Positions 38,227 to 48,490 of a stretch of 64,000 nt of DNA are shown here, one piece after another. The DNA is from Adlercreutzia equolifaciens DSM 19450. Lineage in GTDB: Bacteria; Actinomycetota; Coriobacteriia; Coriobacteriales; Eggerthellaceae. Positions within the stretch are counted from its first letter, which is position 1; each line of letters begins with the position of its first letter. Location: NCBI RefSeq assembly GCF_000478885.1, contig NC_022567.1:682001-746000 (forward strand), written 5' to 3'. The notes below the pieces were generated by a model that was not told where the DNA came from, searched no databases, and saw only the letters and a program-made list of their open reading frames with translations. The translations under genes and the position numbers were made by a program.

Positions 38227-41200
38227 ATGAAGAAGAATGCCAAGAGCAGCAAGTACACCGAGATCATCACCGAGGCGTCCACGTCCGTGAAGGAGCCGGC
38301 GCCCGCGGCGTGCGCCTCCTGCGCGCCGCGCATCACGACGGTGGAGGAGGCTCGCGCCGATGCCGCCGAGATCGCCGCTGCCTCCCGTGCCGCCGCGGCG
38401 GCCTGCCCCTTCCACATCGGCATCGACGTGGGGTCGACCACGGTGAAGCTGGCGGTGCTCGACAACGACAACGAGATTCTGTGGGCGGTGTACCGCCGCC
38501 ATCATGCCGACGTGCGCGCCACCATCGTGGAGGTGCTGCGCGAGGCGGCCGCGGCCTATCCGAACGAGACCATGACCATCGCCATCACCGGATCGGGCGG
38601 CCTGCTTCTGTCCCAGTGGCTCGATGTGGCCTTCGTGCAGGAGGTCATCGCGTCGAAGACGGCGGTGGAGACGTTCATCCCGAAGACCGACGTGGCCATC
38701 GAGCTGGGCGGCGAGGACGCGAAGATCATCTACTTCGACAACGGCATCGAGCAGCGCATGAACGGCACCTGCGCCGGCGGCACGGGCGCCTTCATCGACC
38801 AGATGGCGGCCCTTCTGGACACCGACGCCGGCGGCCTGAACGAGCTGGCGGCCGATCATGAAACCATCTACCCCATTGCGAGCCGCTGCGGCGTGTTCGC
38901 CAAGACCGACGTGCAGCCGCTTCTGAACGAGGGCGCGCGCAAGGAGGATATCGCCGCCTCCATCTTCCAGTCGGTGGTGACCCAGACCATCTCCGGCCTC
39001 GCTTGCGGCCGGCCCATCCGGGGGCACGTGGCCTTCCTCGGCGGTCCTCTGCAGTACCTGCCCGAACTGCGCAAGCGCTTCTACGAGACGCTGGAATTGA
39101 CCGACGAGGCCATCATCGTGCCCGAGAACGCGCACCTGTTCGTGGCCGCCGGCTGCGCTATCGCCGGTGTGGCGGAGGGCGCGCGACCCGAGAAGCTCGC
39201 GGACGTGCTCGCGCGCCTGGAGAGTTTGGGCGACCTGCAGGGCTCGGAAGTGGTGCGCCTGGCGCCGCTCTTTGCCGACGAGGCGGAGCTGGCGGAGTTC
39301 CACGAGCGCCACGACGCCGAGCGCGTGCGCCGCGCGTCGCTTGAGGACTACCGGGGTGTGGCCTTCCTCGGCATCGATGCCGGTTCCACTACTTTTAAGG
39401 CCGCGCTCATCGGCGAGGACGGGGCGCTTTTGTGGTCCACCTACGCCTCGAACAAGGGCGACGTGCTGGGCTGCGCCAAGGCGGCCGTGGCCGAGCTGTA
39501 CCAGGCGCTGCCCCGCGACCCGGAAACGGCCGAGCCGCTCGTGAAGATCGGCCACTCTACCGTGACCGGCTACGGCGAGGGACTGCTGCTGGAGGCCCTG
39601 CGAGTCGACTCCGGCGAGATTGAGACGGTGGCCCATCTGCGCGGCGCCCAGGAGATGCTGCCCGGCGTGGAGTTCATCCTGGACATCGGCGGTCAGGACA
39701 TGAAGTGCTTGCGCGTGAAGGACGGCGTCATCGACCATATCATGCTGAACGAGGCCTGCTCGTCGGGCTGCGGCAGCTTCATCGAGTCCTTCGCGAGCGG
39801 TTTGAACCTGGACGTGGCCGAGTTCGCCGCCACGGCCATCTCCGCCGAGAACCCGGTGGATCTGGGCAGCCGCTGCACCGTGTTCATGAACAGCCGCGTA
39901 AAGCAGGCCCAGAAGGAGGGCGCCACCGTGGGCGACATCGCCGCGGGTCTGGCGATTTCCGTTATTAAGAACGCCCTGTTCAAGGTCATCAAGATTCGCG
40001 ACCCGCACGATGTGGGCACGAAGGTCATCGTGCAGGGCGGCACTTTCTTGAACGATGCGGTGCTGCGCGCCTTCGAGCAGCTCTCCGAAGTGAACGCCAT
40101 CCGCCCCGATATCGCCGGCAATATGGGCGCCTTCGGCGCGGCGCTTCTGGCCCGCGACCGCTTCGAGGAGACGCGCCGGCGCACCGAGAACGTGCCGCTG
40201 TCGCCGGATCTGGGCCCGAAGGTGCCCCTAAGCGGACTTCTGTCGCTTGAGGAAATCGAGGCGCTCGCGCCGACGCATCGCACCGTGCGCTGCAAGGGCT
40301 GCTCGAACGCCTGCCTGCTCACGGTGAACGATTTCGGCATCGATGCGGCGACGGGCAAGCACCGCCGCTTCATCACCGGCAACCGTTGCGAGAAGGGCGA
40401 GAGTTTGGGCACCGGCGCCGAGAAGTCGGCCGTGCCGAACTTGTTCGAGTACAAGGCCGAGCGCACCTTCGGCTACGAGCCCTTGGCCCCCGAAGACGCG
40501 CCTCGCGGCACCGTGGGCATCCCGCGCGCGCTCAACATGTACGAGAACTACCCGTTCTGGTTCACCTTCTTCACGAAGCTGGGCTACCGCGTGGTGCTGT
40601 CCGACCCGTCCACGAAGAAGACCTACGAGGCCGGCATCGAGTCGATGCCCTCCGAGAGCGTGTGCTATCCGGCGAAGCTCTCGCACGGCCACATCATGAA
40701 CCTGCTCGCGAAGCACCCGGACTTCATCTGGATGCCCTGTTCCAAGTGGGAGCGCCAGGAGGACGAGACCGCCGGCAACCACTTCAACTGCCCCATTGTG
40801 GCGAGCTATCCCGAGGCGCTGCGCCTGAACATCGACGAGCTGCGCGAGACCGATGTGGCCTTCGTGTCGCCGTGGGTGCCCTACCACGACAAGGACAAGC
40901 TGGCCGAGCGCCTGGTGGTGGAGCTGACGGAGAACTTCGCGAAGGAGACGAACGGGTGCGGTCCCGCGCTCACGGCTGACGAGATCCGGGCGGCGGTGGA
41001 GGCGGCCTGGGCCGAGGACGAGGCGTTCAAACGCGATATCCGCACGAAGGGCGTGGAAACCCTCGCGTGGATGGAGAAGACTGGCACCCGCGGCATCGTG
41101 CTGGCCGGACGCCCCTACCATCAGGATCCCGAGATCAACCACGCCATCCCCGAGCTGCTCACGAGCTTCGGTCTGGCCGTGCTCACCGAGGACTCCGTGG

Positions 41201-43008
41201 CGCACTTGGGTCAGCTGGAGCGTCCCATCCGTGTTGTGGACCAGTGGATGTACCACACGCGCCTGTACGCGGCGGCCAAGGTGGTCACGCAAAGGCGCGA
41301 TCTCGATCTCATTCAGTTGAATTCCTTCGGCTGCGGCCTGGACGCGCTGACCACCGACCAGGTGCAGGAGGTGCTCGAGGCGGCCGGCAAGGTGTACACG
41401 GTGCTGAAGATCGACGAGGTGTCGAACTTGGGCGCGGCCCGCATCCGCGTGCGCAGCCTGCTGGCGGCCTTGAAGGACCAGGCCGACCGCGAGGCCGAGG
41501 CGGAAGCCGACGCAGCCGCCGAGAAGAGGGGCTGCCCGGCTGCGTGCATCGACTTGGACAACCTGGACAAACTGGTGCCCGCCAGCTTCACCGAGAAGGC
41601 CGACGGCGTGGTGACCGCAGCCGAGGTTGAGCAGCGCGAGGGCGCCTCCACCGAGTTCGCGCGCCCCCGGTTCACCGAGCAGATGCGCGATGAGGGCTGG
41701 ACGATTCTGGCGCCCCAGATGGCCCCGTACCATTTCGAGCTTCTGGTGCCCATCTTCAAGCGCGCCGGCTACAACGTGGCGCTGCTGCCCTCGGTGGACC
41801 ACGGCGCGGTGGACGCGGGCCTGAAATACGTGAACAACGACATCTGCTACCCGTCCATCCTGGTCACGGGCCAGATCATGGAGGCGGTGCTGTCGGGCAA
41901 GTACGACACCGACAAGCTGGCCGTGCTCATCACCCAGACCGGCGGCGGCTGCCGCGCCACCAACTACATCTCGCTCATCCGCAAGGCGTTGAAGTCCGTG
42001 GGGCTCGGGCACATCCCGGTCATCGCGCTGTCGTTCAAGGACTTGGGCGAAGAGAACCCCGGCTTCAAGGTGACGCCGAAGATGCTCTATCAGGCCATCT
42101 ACGCGCTGCAGTACGGCGACTTGCTCATGATGTGCCTGTACCGCACACGCCCCTACGAGGTGGAGCCGGGCAGCGCGAACCGCCTGTTCCAGTATTGGAT
42201 GGACGCTTGCAAGCACCAGCTGGAGCGCGGTGTGCGTCAGTCGGAATTCCGCCGCACGGTGCGCCGCATCGTGGAGGACTTCGACGCGCTGCCCCTGGCC
42301 GGCGAGGGTACCAAGCCGCGTGTGGGCGTGGTGGGCGAGATCCTCGTGAAGTTCCATCCGACGGCCAACAACCAGATCGTGGACGTCATCGAGCGCGAGG
42401 GCTGCGAGGCCGTGGTGCCCGGGCTCATCGAGTTCTTCCTGTTCGGCATCGCCGGCGGCATCTTCCAGCAGCCCATCGGCAAGTCGAAGAAGAGCGCGCT
42501 CGGCAGCAAGATCGGCCTGGCCGCCATCAAGAAGCTGCGCAAGCCCGTGAACGACGCGCTTGAGAAGTCGAGCCGCTTCCACCCGCCGGCGGATATTTAC
42601 GAGTTGGCCGACTACGCGAGCGAGATTCTGTCGCTGTGCAACTCCATGGGCGAGGGGTGGCTGCTCACCGCCGAGATGGTGGAGCTCATCCGTTCCGGCT
42701 GCCCGAACGTGGTGTGCACCCAACCCTTCGCGTGCCTGCCGAACCACGTGGTGGGTAAGGCGACCATCAAGGAGCTGCGCCGCCGCTACCCGGAGAGCAA
42801 CATCGTGGCCGTGGACTACGATCCGGGTGCGAGCGAGGTGAACCAGCTCAACCGCATCAAGCTCATGATCGCCGTGGCCAAGGCGAATTTGGCCGAGAAG
42901 GAGGCCGAGGCCCGCGCCGCCCGGGCGGTCGCCCGCGACGGCGCCCCAGAGGAGCCCGAGGCCATGGCCGCCTCCGTGGAAGTGGAGACGACCGAGGTCG
43001 TGGAGTAG
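38227..43008 (+). CDS. giant 2-hydroxyacyl-CoA dehydratase activase-related protein
   Basis: 1593 residues. Two ASKHA ATPase modules of the BcrA/BadF/HgdC type come first: [13 protein letters not shown] ... [10 protein letters not shown] (about 60-320) and [13 protein letters not shown] ... [12 protein letters not shown] (about 378-650). A DUF2229-like region follows (about 690-1000; [24 protein letters not shown]), then a C-terminal part with HgdB-like features ([33 protein letters not shown]). Such fusions are known in Clostridia and Eggerthellaceae; they probably bind Fe-S clusters and use ATP to drive electron transfer to a dehydratase or reductase. The true partner is not encoded nearby. 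GGGAG precedes the ATG. Confidence 0.88.
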   Translation: MKKNAKSSKYTEIITEASTSVKEPAPAACASCAPRITTVEEARADAAEIAAASRAAAAACPFHIGIDVGSTTVKLAVLDNDNEILWAVYRRHHADVRATIVEVLREAAAAYPNETMTIAITGSGGLLLSQWLDVAFVQEVIASKTAVETFIPKTDVAIELGGEDAKIIYFDNGIEQRMNGTCAGGTGAFIDQMAALLDTDAGGLNELAADHETIYPIASRCGVFAKTDVQPLLNEGARKEDIAASIFQSVVTQTISGLACGRPIRGHVAFLGGPLQYLPELRKRFYETLELTDEAIIVPENAHLFVAAGCAIAGVAEGARPEKLADVLARLESLGDLQGSEVVRLAPLFADEAELAEFHERHDAERVRRASLEDYRGVAFLGIDAGSTTFKAALIGEDGALLWSTYASNKGDVLGCAKAAVAELYQALPRDPETAEPLVKIGHSTVTGYGEGLLLEALRVDSGEIETVAHLRGAQEMLPGVEFILDIGGQDMKCLRVKDGVIDHIMLNEACSSGCGSFIESFASGLNLDVAEFAATAISAENPVDLGSRCTVFMNSRVKQAQKEGATVGDIAAGLAISVIKNALFKVIKIRDPHDVGTKVIVQGGTFLNDAVLRAFEQLSEVNAIRPDIAGNMGAFGAALLARDRFEETRRRTENVPLSPDLGPKVPLSGLLSLEEIEALAPTHRTVRCKGCSNACLLTVNDFGIDAATGKHRRFITGNRCEKGESLGTGAEKSAVPNLFEYKAERTFGYEPLAPEDAPRGTVGIPRALNMYENYPFWFTFFTKLGYRVVLSDPSTKKTYEAGIESMPSESVCYPAKLSHGHIMNLLAKHPDFIWMPCSKWERQEDETAGNHFNCPIVASYPEALRLNIDELRETDVAFVSPWVPYHDKDKLAERLVVELTENFAKETNGCGPALTADEIRAAVEAAWAEDEAFKRDIRTKGVETLAWMEKTGTRGIVLAGRPYHQDPEINHAIPELLTSFGLAVLTEDSVAHLGQLERPIRVVDQWMYHTRLYAAAKVVTQRRDLDLIQLNSFGCGLDALTTDQVQEVLEAAGKVYTVLKIDEVSNLGAARIRVRSLLAALKDQADREAEAEADAAAEKRGCPAACIDLDNLDKLVPASFTEKADGVVTAAEVEQREGASTEFARPRFTEQMRDEGWTILAPQMAPYHFELLVPIFKRAGYNVALLPSVDHGAVDAGLKYVNNDICYPSILVTGQIMEAVLSGKYDTDKLAVLITQTGGGCRATNYISLIRKALKSVGLGHIPVIALSFKDLGEENPGFKVTPKMLYQAIYALQYGDLLMMCLYRTRPYEVEPGSANRLFQYWMDACKHQLERGVRQSEFRRTVRRIVEDFDALPLAGEGTKPRVGVVGEILVKFHPTANNQIVDVIEREGCEAVVPGLIEFFLFGIAGGIFQQPIGKSKKSALGSKIGLAAIKKLRKPVNDALEKSSRFHPPADIYELADYASEILSLCNSMGEGWLLTAEMVELIRSGCPNVVCTQPFACLPNHVVGKATIKELRRRYPESNIVAVDYDPGASEVNQLNRIKLMIAVAKANLAEKEAEARAARAVARDGAPEEPEAMAASVEVETTEVVE

Positions 43009-43880
43009 TGGAATCTGCCAACGCTTCGGGGAAACTCGTCATCGTGCCGACGCCCATTGGGAATTTGGGCGATATGACGCTGCGCTCGTTGGAGGCGCTG
43101 CGCGAGGCCGATGTGGTGTGTGCGGAGGACACCCGGGTGACGGGGAAGCTGCTCGCGCATTTCGGGATCGAGAAGCGGCTCGTGCGGCTGGACGAGGCGA
43201 TGATCGGCTCGCGGGCTGCGGGTGTTGTGGAACGCGTGGCCGCCGGCGAGGTGGTAGCTTATTGCTCGGACGCCGGCATGCCCGGCGTGTCCGATCCGGG
43301 GCTGCGACTTGTGGCCGCGGCGCGCGAAGCCGGTGTGGCCGTGGAGGTGCTGCCCGGCGCCTCGGCGGCAGCCTGCGCCTACGTGGCCTCGGGAACGGTG
43401 TGCCCGCGCTTCTACTTCGGCGGCTTCTTCCCGCGCAAGGCGGCCGAGCAGCGCTCGGTGCTGGAAGAGCTGCGCGGCCTGGATGCAGCGCTCGTGTTCT
43501 ACGAAAGCCCGAATCGGCTCGTGGCGGCACTTTCGGCCATCGCCGAGGTGCTGCCGTGGCGTGAGGTGGCGGTGTGCCGCGAGCTGACGAAGCTGCACGA
43601 GGAGGTGGCGCGGGGAACGGCGGCCGAGCTATGTGAGCGTTTCGCGGCCCGTGCCAAGGAGCCCGGTGGCGTTCGCGGCGAGATCGCGCTCGTGATAGAT
43701 GCGCCGGGTGAGGCGGAGGCGGCCGCCGGCGCCGAGATTGCGACGGCATCGGCCACCGCGCGCGCTGCCGAGCTCGTGGCGGAGGGCTTGCGCACCAAAG
43801 AGGTCGCCAAGCGTCTCGCCGCCGAGTTCGGCATCCCCCGCAACGACGCCTACAACCTGGCCATGCAGGCCGCTCGCTAA
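43008..43880 (+). CDS. rsmI: 16S rRNA 2'-O-ribose C1402 methyltransferase
   Basis: 290 residues. The SAM-dependent tetrapyrrole methylase-like pattern of RsmI is clear: VPTPIGNLGDMTLRSLEALREADVVCAEDTR at the N-terminus, YCSDAGMPGVSDPG, VLPGASAAACAYVASG, FYESPNRLVAAL, and a C-terminal HTH-like helix pair. The GTG start overlaps the activase stop (TAGTG), so it is translationally coupled to that gene. Confidence 0.93.
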   Translation: MESANASGKLVIVPTPIGNLGDMTLRSLEALREADVVCAEDTRVTGKLLAHFGIEKRLVRLDEAMIGSRAAGVVERVAAGEVVAYCSDAGMPGVSDPGLRLVAAAREAGVAVEVLPGASAAACAYVASGTVCPRFYFGGFFPRKAAEQRSVLEELRGLDAALVFYESPNRLVAALSAIAEVLPWREVAVCRELTKLHEEVARGTAAELCERFAARAKEPGGVRGEIALVIDAPGEAEAAAGAEIATASATARAAELVAEGLRTKEVAKRLAAEFGIPRNDAYNLAMQAAR

Positions 43881-43885
43881 TCCCC

Positions 43886-43920
43886 GTGTCATCCTGAGCG
43901 AGCGAAGCGAGTCGAAGAAT
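43886..43920. repeat. short dispersed palindromic repeat
   Basis: TCATCCTGAGCGAGCGAAGC and the following GAGTCGAAGAATC belong to a small repeat (TCAT[CT]CTGAGCGA...GAAGAATC) I know as widespread between genes of many bacteria. It fills the gap between rsmI and the next gene. Confidence 0.5.
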
Positions 43921-43923
43921 CCC

Positions 43924-44505
43924 ATGGCAGCAACGAGAAAGCGTCCGGCAAAAACGATGCCCCCCGAGCTCGTCTTTATCGACGGTTTGGAGGTTTGGCT
44001 CACCCGCAAGGCCATCAAGAACATGCACCTGCGGGTGAAGCCGCCCGACGGGCGCATCGAGGTGTCGGCGCCCCTGCACCTGCCGCTCGCCACCATCCGG
44101 AAGTTCGTGGGGGAGAAGCGCGACTGGATAGAGCGCCAGCAGCGGGAGATCGCGCAAGCGCCGCGCGCCGAGGCCGCCGCGGCCACGCCTGCGGAAGTGG
44201 CGCAGTGGAAGGCGGTCGTCGCGGCCTGCGTACCCGCGCTCATCGAGGCCTGGGAGCCTATCATGGGCGTGAAGGCGGGCAAGATTGCCTACCGCAACAT
44301 GACGAGCCGCTGGGGCAGCTGCCAGCCTTCGACGGGCCGCATTTGCATCAACGTGCGCCTGGCCCTGTACCCGCCGGAGTGCTTGGAATACGTGGTCGTC
44401 CACGAGCTGTGCCACCTGCTGGAACGCGGCCACGGCCCCCGCTTCCACGCCCTCATGGACACCTTCATGCCCGACTGGAAAGAGCGCCGCGCCAAGCTGC
44501 GGTAG
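43924..44505 (+). CDS. YgjP/SprT-like zinc metallopeptidase (DUF45)
   Basis: 193 residues. The family core is present: MTSRWGSCQPSTGRICINVRLALYP, then the zinc motif VVHELCHLLERGHGPRF (HEXXH as HELCH, third ligand His downstream) and a final WKERRAKL. It is a predicted cytosolic M48-related peptidase of unknown substrate. No strong ribosome site; the ATG sits at the end of the palindromic repeat. Confidence 0.87.
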   Translation: MAATRKRPAKTMPPELVFIDGLEVWLTRKAIKNMHLRVKPPDGRIEVSAPLHLPLATIRKFVGEKRDWIERQQREIAQAPRAEAAAATPAEVAQWKAVVAACVPALIEAWEPIMGVKAGKIAYRNMTSRWGSCQPSTGRICINVRLALYPPECLEYVVVHELCHLLERGHGPRFHALMDTFMPDWKERRAKLR

Positions 44506-44576
44506 GGGGATTGCCCTCTGCGTTTGGTGGAAACAGCGCTCGACGGGGAATTAGCTGGTGCCGGGCGCTCTTCGGA

Positions 44577-45038
44577 CTAGTCCGGCTCTTCGCTTAAATC
44601 GACGATGTCGTAGGTGATTTGGTATTCGCTTTCAATGTAGTTGAAGAAGTCGCCCGGGCTCATCACGGGTACGTGAGCCTGGGCGAATCCCTTTTCGTCG
44701 CGCGTGAGCAGAAAGTCGGCCTTTACCTTCTCGGCGCACACGTCAACCAGGCAGTCTTCGAAATCAGCCCATCGCCGGCTCGTCGCTCGGTGAATGTCAG
44801 CGCTGTCGACGGAGCAGATTTCCAACCATTGGTAGCTTTCTTCGAAGGCGCTCTGCACATAATCGCTGCTATAGGTCTTATGGAGTACGTAGGACACGTC
44901 GGTGAACGATTTCGCCGAGACCCACAGTTCGACATCGCCGAATTCCTTCATCACCAGCAGTTTCTGGGCGATGTCGCCCTCGGGGGGTCGCTGTGTGTAG
45001 AGGCCTATGAGCACGTTGGTGTCAAGCAAAACGCGCAT
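44577..45038 (-). CDS. PIN-domain ribonuclease toxin (VapC-like)
   Basis: 153 residues. PIN acidic residues are recognisable: LLDTNVLIGLY (first Asp), a central Glu (QWLEICSVD), FEDCLVDVCA (Asp) and FLLTRDEKGF (Asp). It should cleave RNA when freed from its antitoxin. It overlaps the upstream antitoxin gene. The ATG at 45038 is preferred because AAGGG lies nine bases upstream; the ATG at 45047 touches that site. Confidence 0.85.
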   Translation of the reverse strand: MRVLLDTNVLIGLYTQRPPEGDIAQKLLVMKEFGDVELWVSAKSFTDVSYVLHKTYSSDYVQSAFEESYQWLEICSVDSADIHRATSRRWADFEDCLVDVCAEKVKADFLLTRDEKGFAQAHVPVMSPGDFFNYIESEYQITYDIVDLSEEPD

Positions 45039-45336
45039 AGCGCTCATCCCTTGCGGCGTTGAGCTGACGTGAGAATGGCTCGTCTGTGGCGGACGGCCCG
45101 ACGTACATGGCCTTGAGGGAGCGGCGCACCTTCTCTTTCTGCTCGTCGGTCAGCTCGCGCTTCGCGCCCCGCATCCCCTCGAGAGGATCATGGGGCTTGG
45201 GTAGCTCGTGCTCCGCGAGAACGAACTGGTAGGCGGCGTTGATAAGCTGGGTTGGTGTTGAGCCGATGTCGTGCAAAATGCCATTGCCCCGCTCTTTCAA
45301 GGCGATGGGCACACGGGCCGAGACGATAGCGTCCAT
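45022..45336 (-). CDS. RelB/DinJ-like antitoxin partner of the PIN toxin
   Basis: 104 residues. The N-terminal part (DAIVSARVPIALKERGNGILHDIGSTPTQLINAAYQFVL) looks like a ribbon-helix-helix protein of the RelB/DinJ kind, with a charged C-terminal half that would wrap the toxin. GGAGG precedes the ATG at 45336. Pairing a RelB-like antitoxin with a PIN toxin rather than a RelE toxin is a known mix. Confidence 0.8.
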   Translation of the reverse strand: MDAIVSARVPIALKERGNGILHDIGSTPTQLINAAYQFVLAEHELPKPHDPLEGMRGAKRELTDEQKEKVRRSLKAMYVGPSATDEPFSRQLNAARDERYARFA

Positions 45337-45358
45337 AACGGCCTCCTTCCTTTCCGTC

Positions 45359-45387
45359 ACTATAGTGTAATACTGTCGAACAAGCAA
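45359..45387 (-). promoter_or_regulatory. promoter of the PIN toxin-antitoxin pair
   Basis: On the minus strand TTGCTT (45387-45382), 17-base spacer, TATAGT (45364-45359). The -10 lies within the palindrome CACTATAGTG, a likely autorepressor operator. Confidence 0.7.
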
Positions 45388-45525
45388 ATGGCAGATTGGA
45401 TAGGCGAAATCTTCGTTGAAAACCAAATAACGAACTTTTGTACTAAAAGGGCTTTTCATTGGGCTTGTATTACATTACAATGCGAACAAATATTCGGTTT
45501 TGAGAGCGAAAGGCCTGGTGAGAGC

Positions 45526-46470
45526 ATGGGAGAGGTTGTTGGACGCAAAAAGAAGGCTGTGGTGGCAGGAGCGCTGGCGCTTACCTTGGGTGCCGGCCTG
45601 GGGCTTGGCGCGGTAGCTTGGGGGAGCGAGGGATCCGTGCCCGAAGGGGGCGTACAGTCTGGGGATGTCTGGGGGCCGCTGGTGGGCAAGAAGTTGGAAG
45701 AGAAAGCGGGGGCCTTGGCCCGTTCCCATCGCGCCGAAGTGCAGCGGGCGCTCGCGGCCTATAGGGCTTCGGAAGCGGTAGAGCGGGAAGCTGCCACGGA
45801 AGCAGGGGAGCAAACGCCGGCCGAAGCCGCCGGGGCGCAGGACGCTCATCTTTCTGCCGAGGGCCCAGGTGCCTCATCGGGCGAGGCTGCGGGTGCGTGT
45901 TCGGAAGAGGCGGATCGGGCGGACGAGCAGCGCGGCGGCCAGGAGGCGTCGAAGGGGTCCGGAAGTGCGGCGGAAGGCGGGGGATTCGCCTCTCAGCCGA
46001 GTGCACCTGGGCCTGAGCCCTCGGAAGGGGCATCGGCGGAAGGCGGCTCTGCTGCTTCCGGGGAGGTGCCATCCGACGAGGGTTCGGGCGCTGCCGACTC
46101 CATCGCCCCCGGCACGCTGGTGGTGGGCGGTACCGCCATTCCCTACCGCGATGTGCGCGGCGGCACGACGCCGAGTTCCGGAGGCGGCCTTTGGCTGGGG
46201 TCGGATGCGGTGGACGACGGCAGCTGGGGCTATTTCGTCGGGCACAATCCCGGCTCGTTCGCGCCGGTGCGCTCACTGTCCTCGGGCGATGCCGTCGTTG
46301 TGTGCGACCGGTCGGGGGCGCAGCGTGCCTATACGGTAAGGGAGGTGTTTCAAGTGGAGGAGACGGCCACGTGGAAGACCATCGCCTCGCGGGTGACCGG
46401 CTACGGCGAGTCGGTGGTGCTGCAAACCTGCGCGGGCGACGGCATGAACGTCATCGCCGTTGCGGCCTAG
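45526..46470 (+). CDS. exported sortase-like protein with atypical active site
   Basis: 314 residues. A basic start and hydrophobic stretch (KKKAVVAGALALTLGAGLGLGAVAW) form a signal or anchor. A long Ala/Glu/Gly/Ser-rich low-complexity region (about 45-195) follows, then a sortase-like C-terminal domain (about 200-314) with FVGHNPGSF (His) and VVLQTC (Cys). The conserved Arg after the Cys is missing: the chain ends AGDGMNVIAVAA, shorter than usual. It may be a sortase-fold protein without transpeptidase activity. GGTGAG precedes the chosen ATG. Confidence 0.7.
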   Translation: MGEVVGRKKKAVVAGALALTLGAGLGLGAVAWGSEGSVPEGGVQSGDVWGPLVGKKLEEKAGALARSHRAEVQRALAAYRASEAVEREAATEAGEQTPAEAAGAQDAHLSAEGPGASSGEAAGACSEEADRADEQRGGQEASKGSGSAAEGGGFASQPSAPGPEPSEGASAEGGSAASGEVPSDEGSGAADSIAPGTLVVGGTAIPYRDVRGGTTPSSGGGLWLGSDAVDDGSWGYFVGHNPGSFAPVRSLSSGDAVVVCDRSGAQRAYTVREVFQVEETATWKTIASRVTGYGESVVLQTCAGDGMNVIAVAA

Positions 46471-46500
46471 AGTCGAGCGACTTCCCGGCACGTGCCGGTC

Positions 46501-46538
46501 TGGAAAGAAAGGCTCGGAAGCTCTTGGGCCTCCGAGCC
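46501..46538 (-). terminator. intrinsic terminator of the iscS-iscU operon
   Basis: The 8-bp stem GGCTCGGA/TCCGAGCC (46511-46518 with 46531-46538) is followed on the minus strand by TTTCTTTCC. Confidence 0.75.
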
Positions 46539-46570
46539 GGATCCATACTTTGTGGGAAGGCGGTGATGGC

Positions 46571-47029
46571 TTATTCGTCGTCCTCGTCGTCGCGGCCGTG
46601 GTCGTGCTCGGAGATGTCGCTCACGGGCTTCTCCAGGCCCTCGATGACGATGCCGTTCTTCTCGGCGTAGTCCCACAGCGCCGCATGGATGGCCTCCTCG
46701 GCCAGAAGCGAGCAGTGCACCTTCACCGGGGGCAGCCCGTCCAGGGCCTCCATGACGGCCTTGTTCGTGACCTTAAGGGCCTCCTGCACCGTCTTGCCCT
46801 TCACGAGCACGGTCGCCATAGAGCTCGTGGCGATGGCGGCGCCGCAGCCGAAGGTCTTGAACTTCGCGTCCTGAATGACATTGTTCTCGTCGATGTCGAG
46901 GTACACGCGCATGATGTCGCCGCACACCGCGTTGCCCACGGTGCCGCAGCCGCTCGCATTCTCGATCTCGCCGACGTTCTGGGGGTTGGTGAAGTGCTCC
47001 ATCACTTTGTCGGAGTAGTTCATAGCCAT
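46571..47029 (-). CDS. iscU: Fe-S cluster scaffold protein IscU/NifU-type
   Basis: 152 residues. The three cluster cysteines are in place: Cys36 (GNAVCGD, with Asp38), Cys62 (TFGCGAA) and Cys106 (VHCSLLAEEA). It receives sulfur from the adjacent desulfurase and assembles Fe-S clusters. The acidic and His-rich end (SEHDHGRDDEDDE) is an addition. The gap to the upstream iscS stop is 56 bases. Confidence 0.92.
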   Translation of the reverse strand: MAMNYSDKVMEHFTNPQNVGEIENASGCGTVGNAVCGDIMRVYLDIDENNVIQDAKFKTFGCGAAIATSSMATVLVKGKTVQEALKVTNKAVMEALDGLPPVKVHCSLLAEEAIHAALWDYAEKNGIVIEGLEKPVSDISEHDHGRDDEDDE

Positions 47030-47085
47030 GGGGGATTCTCTCTTTCTTTTGGTGGGGAGGATGCTGAAGGAGGTGACGGGTGGTG

Positions 47086-48312
47086 CTAGTTCGCGTAGGG
47101 GAAGCCGTCGGCCTTGAAGCGCTCGATGACCGATTCTGCCTTGCCCTGCTGGAAATCCTCGTACAGGGGGCTCATCATGCGCAGGTTCTGCAGCGTCGCC
47201 TTAAGCGAGTCCACGGCGAAGTCGACGTCTTCCTGGGTGGTGTCGCGGCCGAGCGTCAGGCGCAGCGATCCGTGGGCGATCTCGTGGGGAAGGCCGATGG
47301 CCAGAAGCACATGGCTCGGATCCAGCGAGCCGGAGGTGCAGGCGCTCCCGGAGGACACGCAGATGCCCCGGGCGGCCAGCTGCAACAACATGCCCTCGCC
47401 CTCGATGAACTCGAAGGAGAAATTCACGTTGTTGGCCAGGCGGCTCTCCCAGCTGCCGTTGAGCTTGGCCGAGGGGATCTCCGCGAGGATGCGCCGGATG
47501 GCATGGTCGCGCAGGGCGAGCTGGCGGTTATGCTCGGGGGCAAGCTCGTCGACCGCCAATTCGGCGGCCCGGGCGAAGCCGACGATGCCGGGCACGTTCT
47601 CGGTGGAGCCGCGGCGCCCGCGCTCCTGCTGGCCGCCATCGAGGAGGTTTTCAAGCTTCACGCCACGGCGCACGTACAAAAGTCCGACGCCCTTGGGCCC
47701 GTAAATCTTGTGGGAGGACGCCGACAGCATATCGATGCCCAGCTCGTTCACGTCGATGGGCTCGTGGCCGAAGGCCTGCACCGCGTCGGTGTGGAAGACG
47801 ACGTTCGCTTCGTGGGCAGCCGCCGCCAGCTGGCGAATAGGCTCGATGGTGCCGATCTCGTTGTTGGCGAACATGATGGAGGCCAGGATGGTGTCCGGGC
47901 GCATGGCCGCCTTGAAGTCCTCAACGCTCACGAGGCCGTGCTCGTCCACGGGCAGGTAGGTCACCTCGAAGCCCTCGCGTTCCAGGGCCTGGCAGGTGTG
48001 CAGCACCGCGTGGTGCTCGATGGCGCTCGTGATGATGTGGCGCCCCTTGGCGGCGTTGGCCCGGGCGAAGCCCTTGATAGCCCAGTTGTCCGATTCGGTT
48101 CCGCCGCTCGTGAAGAAGATCTCGCGCGGGGCGGCGCCGATGAGGGCGGCCAGGCTCTCGCGGGCTGCGGCCACGGCGTCGGAGGCCTCCTGGCCCAAGG
48201 GGTAAATAGAGGAGGGATTGCCGAAATGCTCGGTGAAGTAGGGGGTCATGGCCTCCACCACTTCGGGACGGACGGGCGTCGTGGACGCATGGTCAAGGTA
48301 GATCTGCCTCAT
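47086..48312 (-). CDS. iscS: cysteine desulfurase
   Basis: 408 residues. PLP lysine Lys202 in SSHKIYGPKG, catalytic Cys325 in SSGSACTSG, and the usual opening YLDHASTTPVRPEV. It removes sulfur from cysteine for Fe-S assembly with IscU. AGGAG precedes the ATG. The promoter lies in the short region shared with the divergent Rrf2 regulator. Confidence 0.94.
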   Translation of the reverse strand: MRQIYLDHASTTPVRPEVVEAMTPYFTEHFGNPSSIYPLGQEASDAVAAARESLAALIGAAPREIFFTSGGTESDNWAIKGFARANAAKGRHIITSAIEHHAVLHTCQALEREGFEVTYLPVDEHGLVSVEDFKAAMRPDTILASIMFANNEIGTIEPIRQLAAAAHEANVVFHTDAVQAFGHEPIDVNELGIDMLSASSHKIYGPKGVGLLYVRRGVKLENLLDGGQQERGRRGSTENVPGIVGFARAAELAVDELAPEHNRQLALRDHAIRRILAEIPSAKLNGSWESRLANNVNFSFEFIEGEGMLLQLAARGICVSSGSACTSGSLDPSHVLLAIGLPHEIAHGSLRLTLGRDTTQEDVDFAVDSLKATLQNLRMMSPLYEDFQQGKAESVIERFKADGFPYAN

Positions 48313-48387
48313 GGTGCTCCTGCTTCCGCGTCTGGGATGGGAACGCCCGGCGGGGCTCGGAACTGCTGCCGTGCGCCTCCATCTAAG

Positions 48388-48436
48388 TCTAGTAATTTGC
48401 TAGAGTTTAATATAAACCGCTTGCGGAGATTGTCAA
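48388..48436 (-). promoter_or_regulatory. isc promoter with overlapping palindrome
   Basis: Minus-strand TTGACA (48436-48431), 18-base spacer, TATTAA (48412-48407). The palindrome TCTAG-N7-CTAGA (48388-48404) covers the expected start of transcription and is a good candidate operator for the divergent Rrf2 protein. The regulator's own -35 (TTGTCA, 48430-48435) overlaps the isc -35. Confidence 0.7.
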
Positions 48437-48490
48437 GAACCTCTTATGATTGTTACCATATTCACGATGATTTCCCAGAAAGGCGACCCG

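Noticed and set aside
40228..42747. 839-codon frame antisense to the activase (also 38098-40008)
   Set aside because: His/Arg/Gly/Ala-rich composition is the mirror of the sense codons; no domain is seen.
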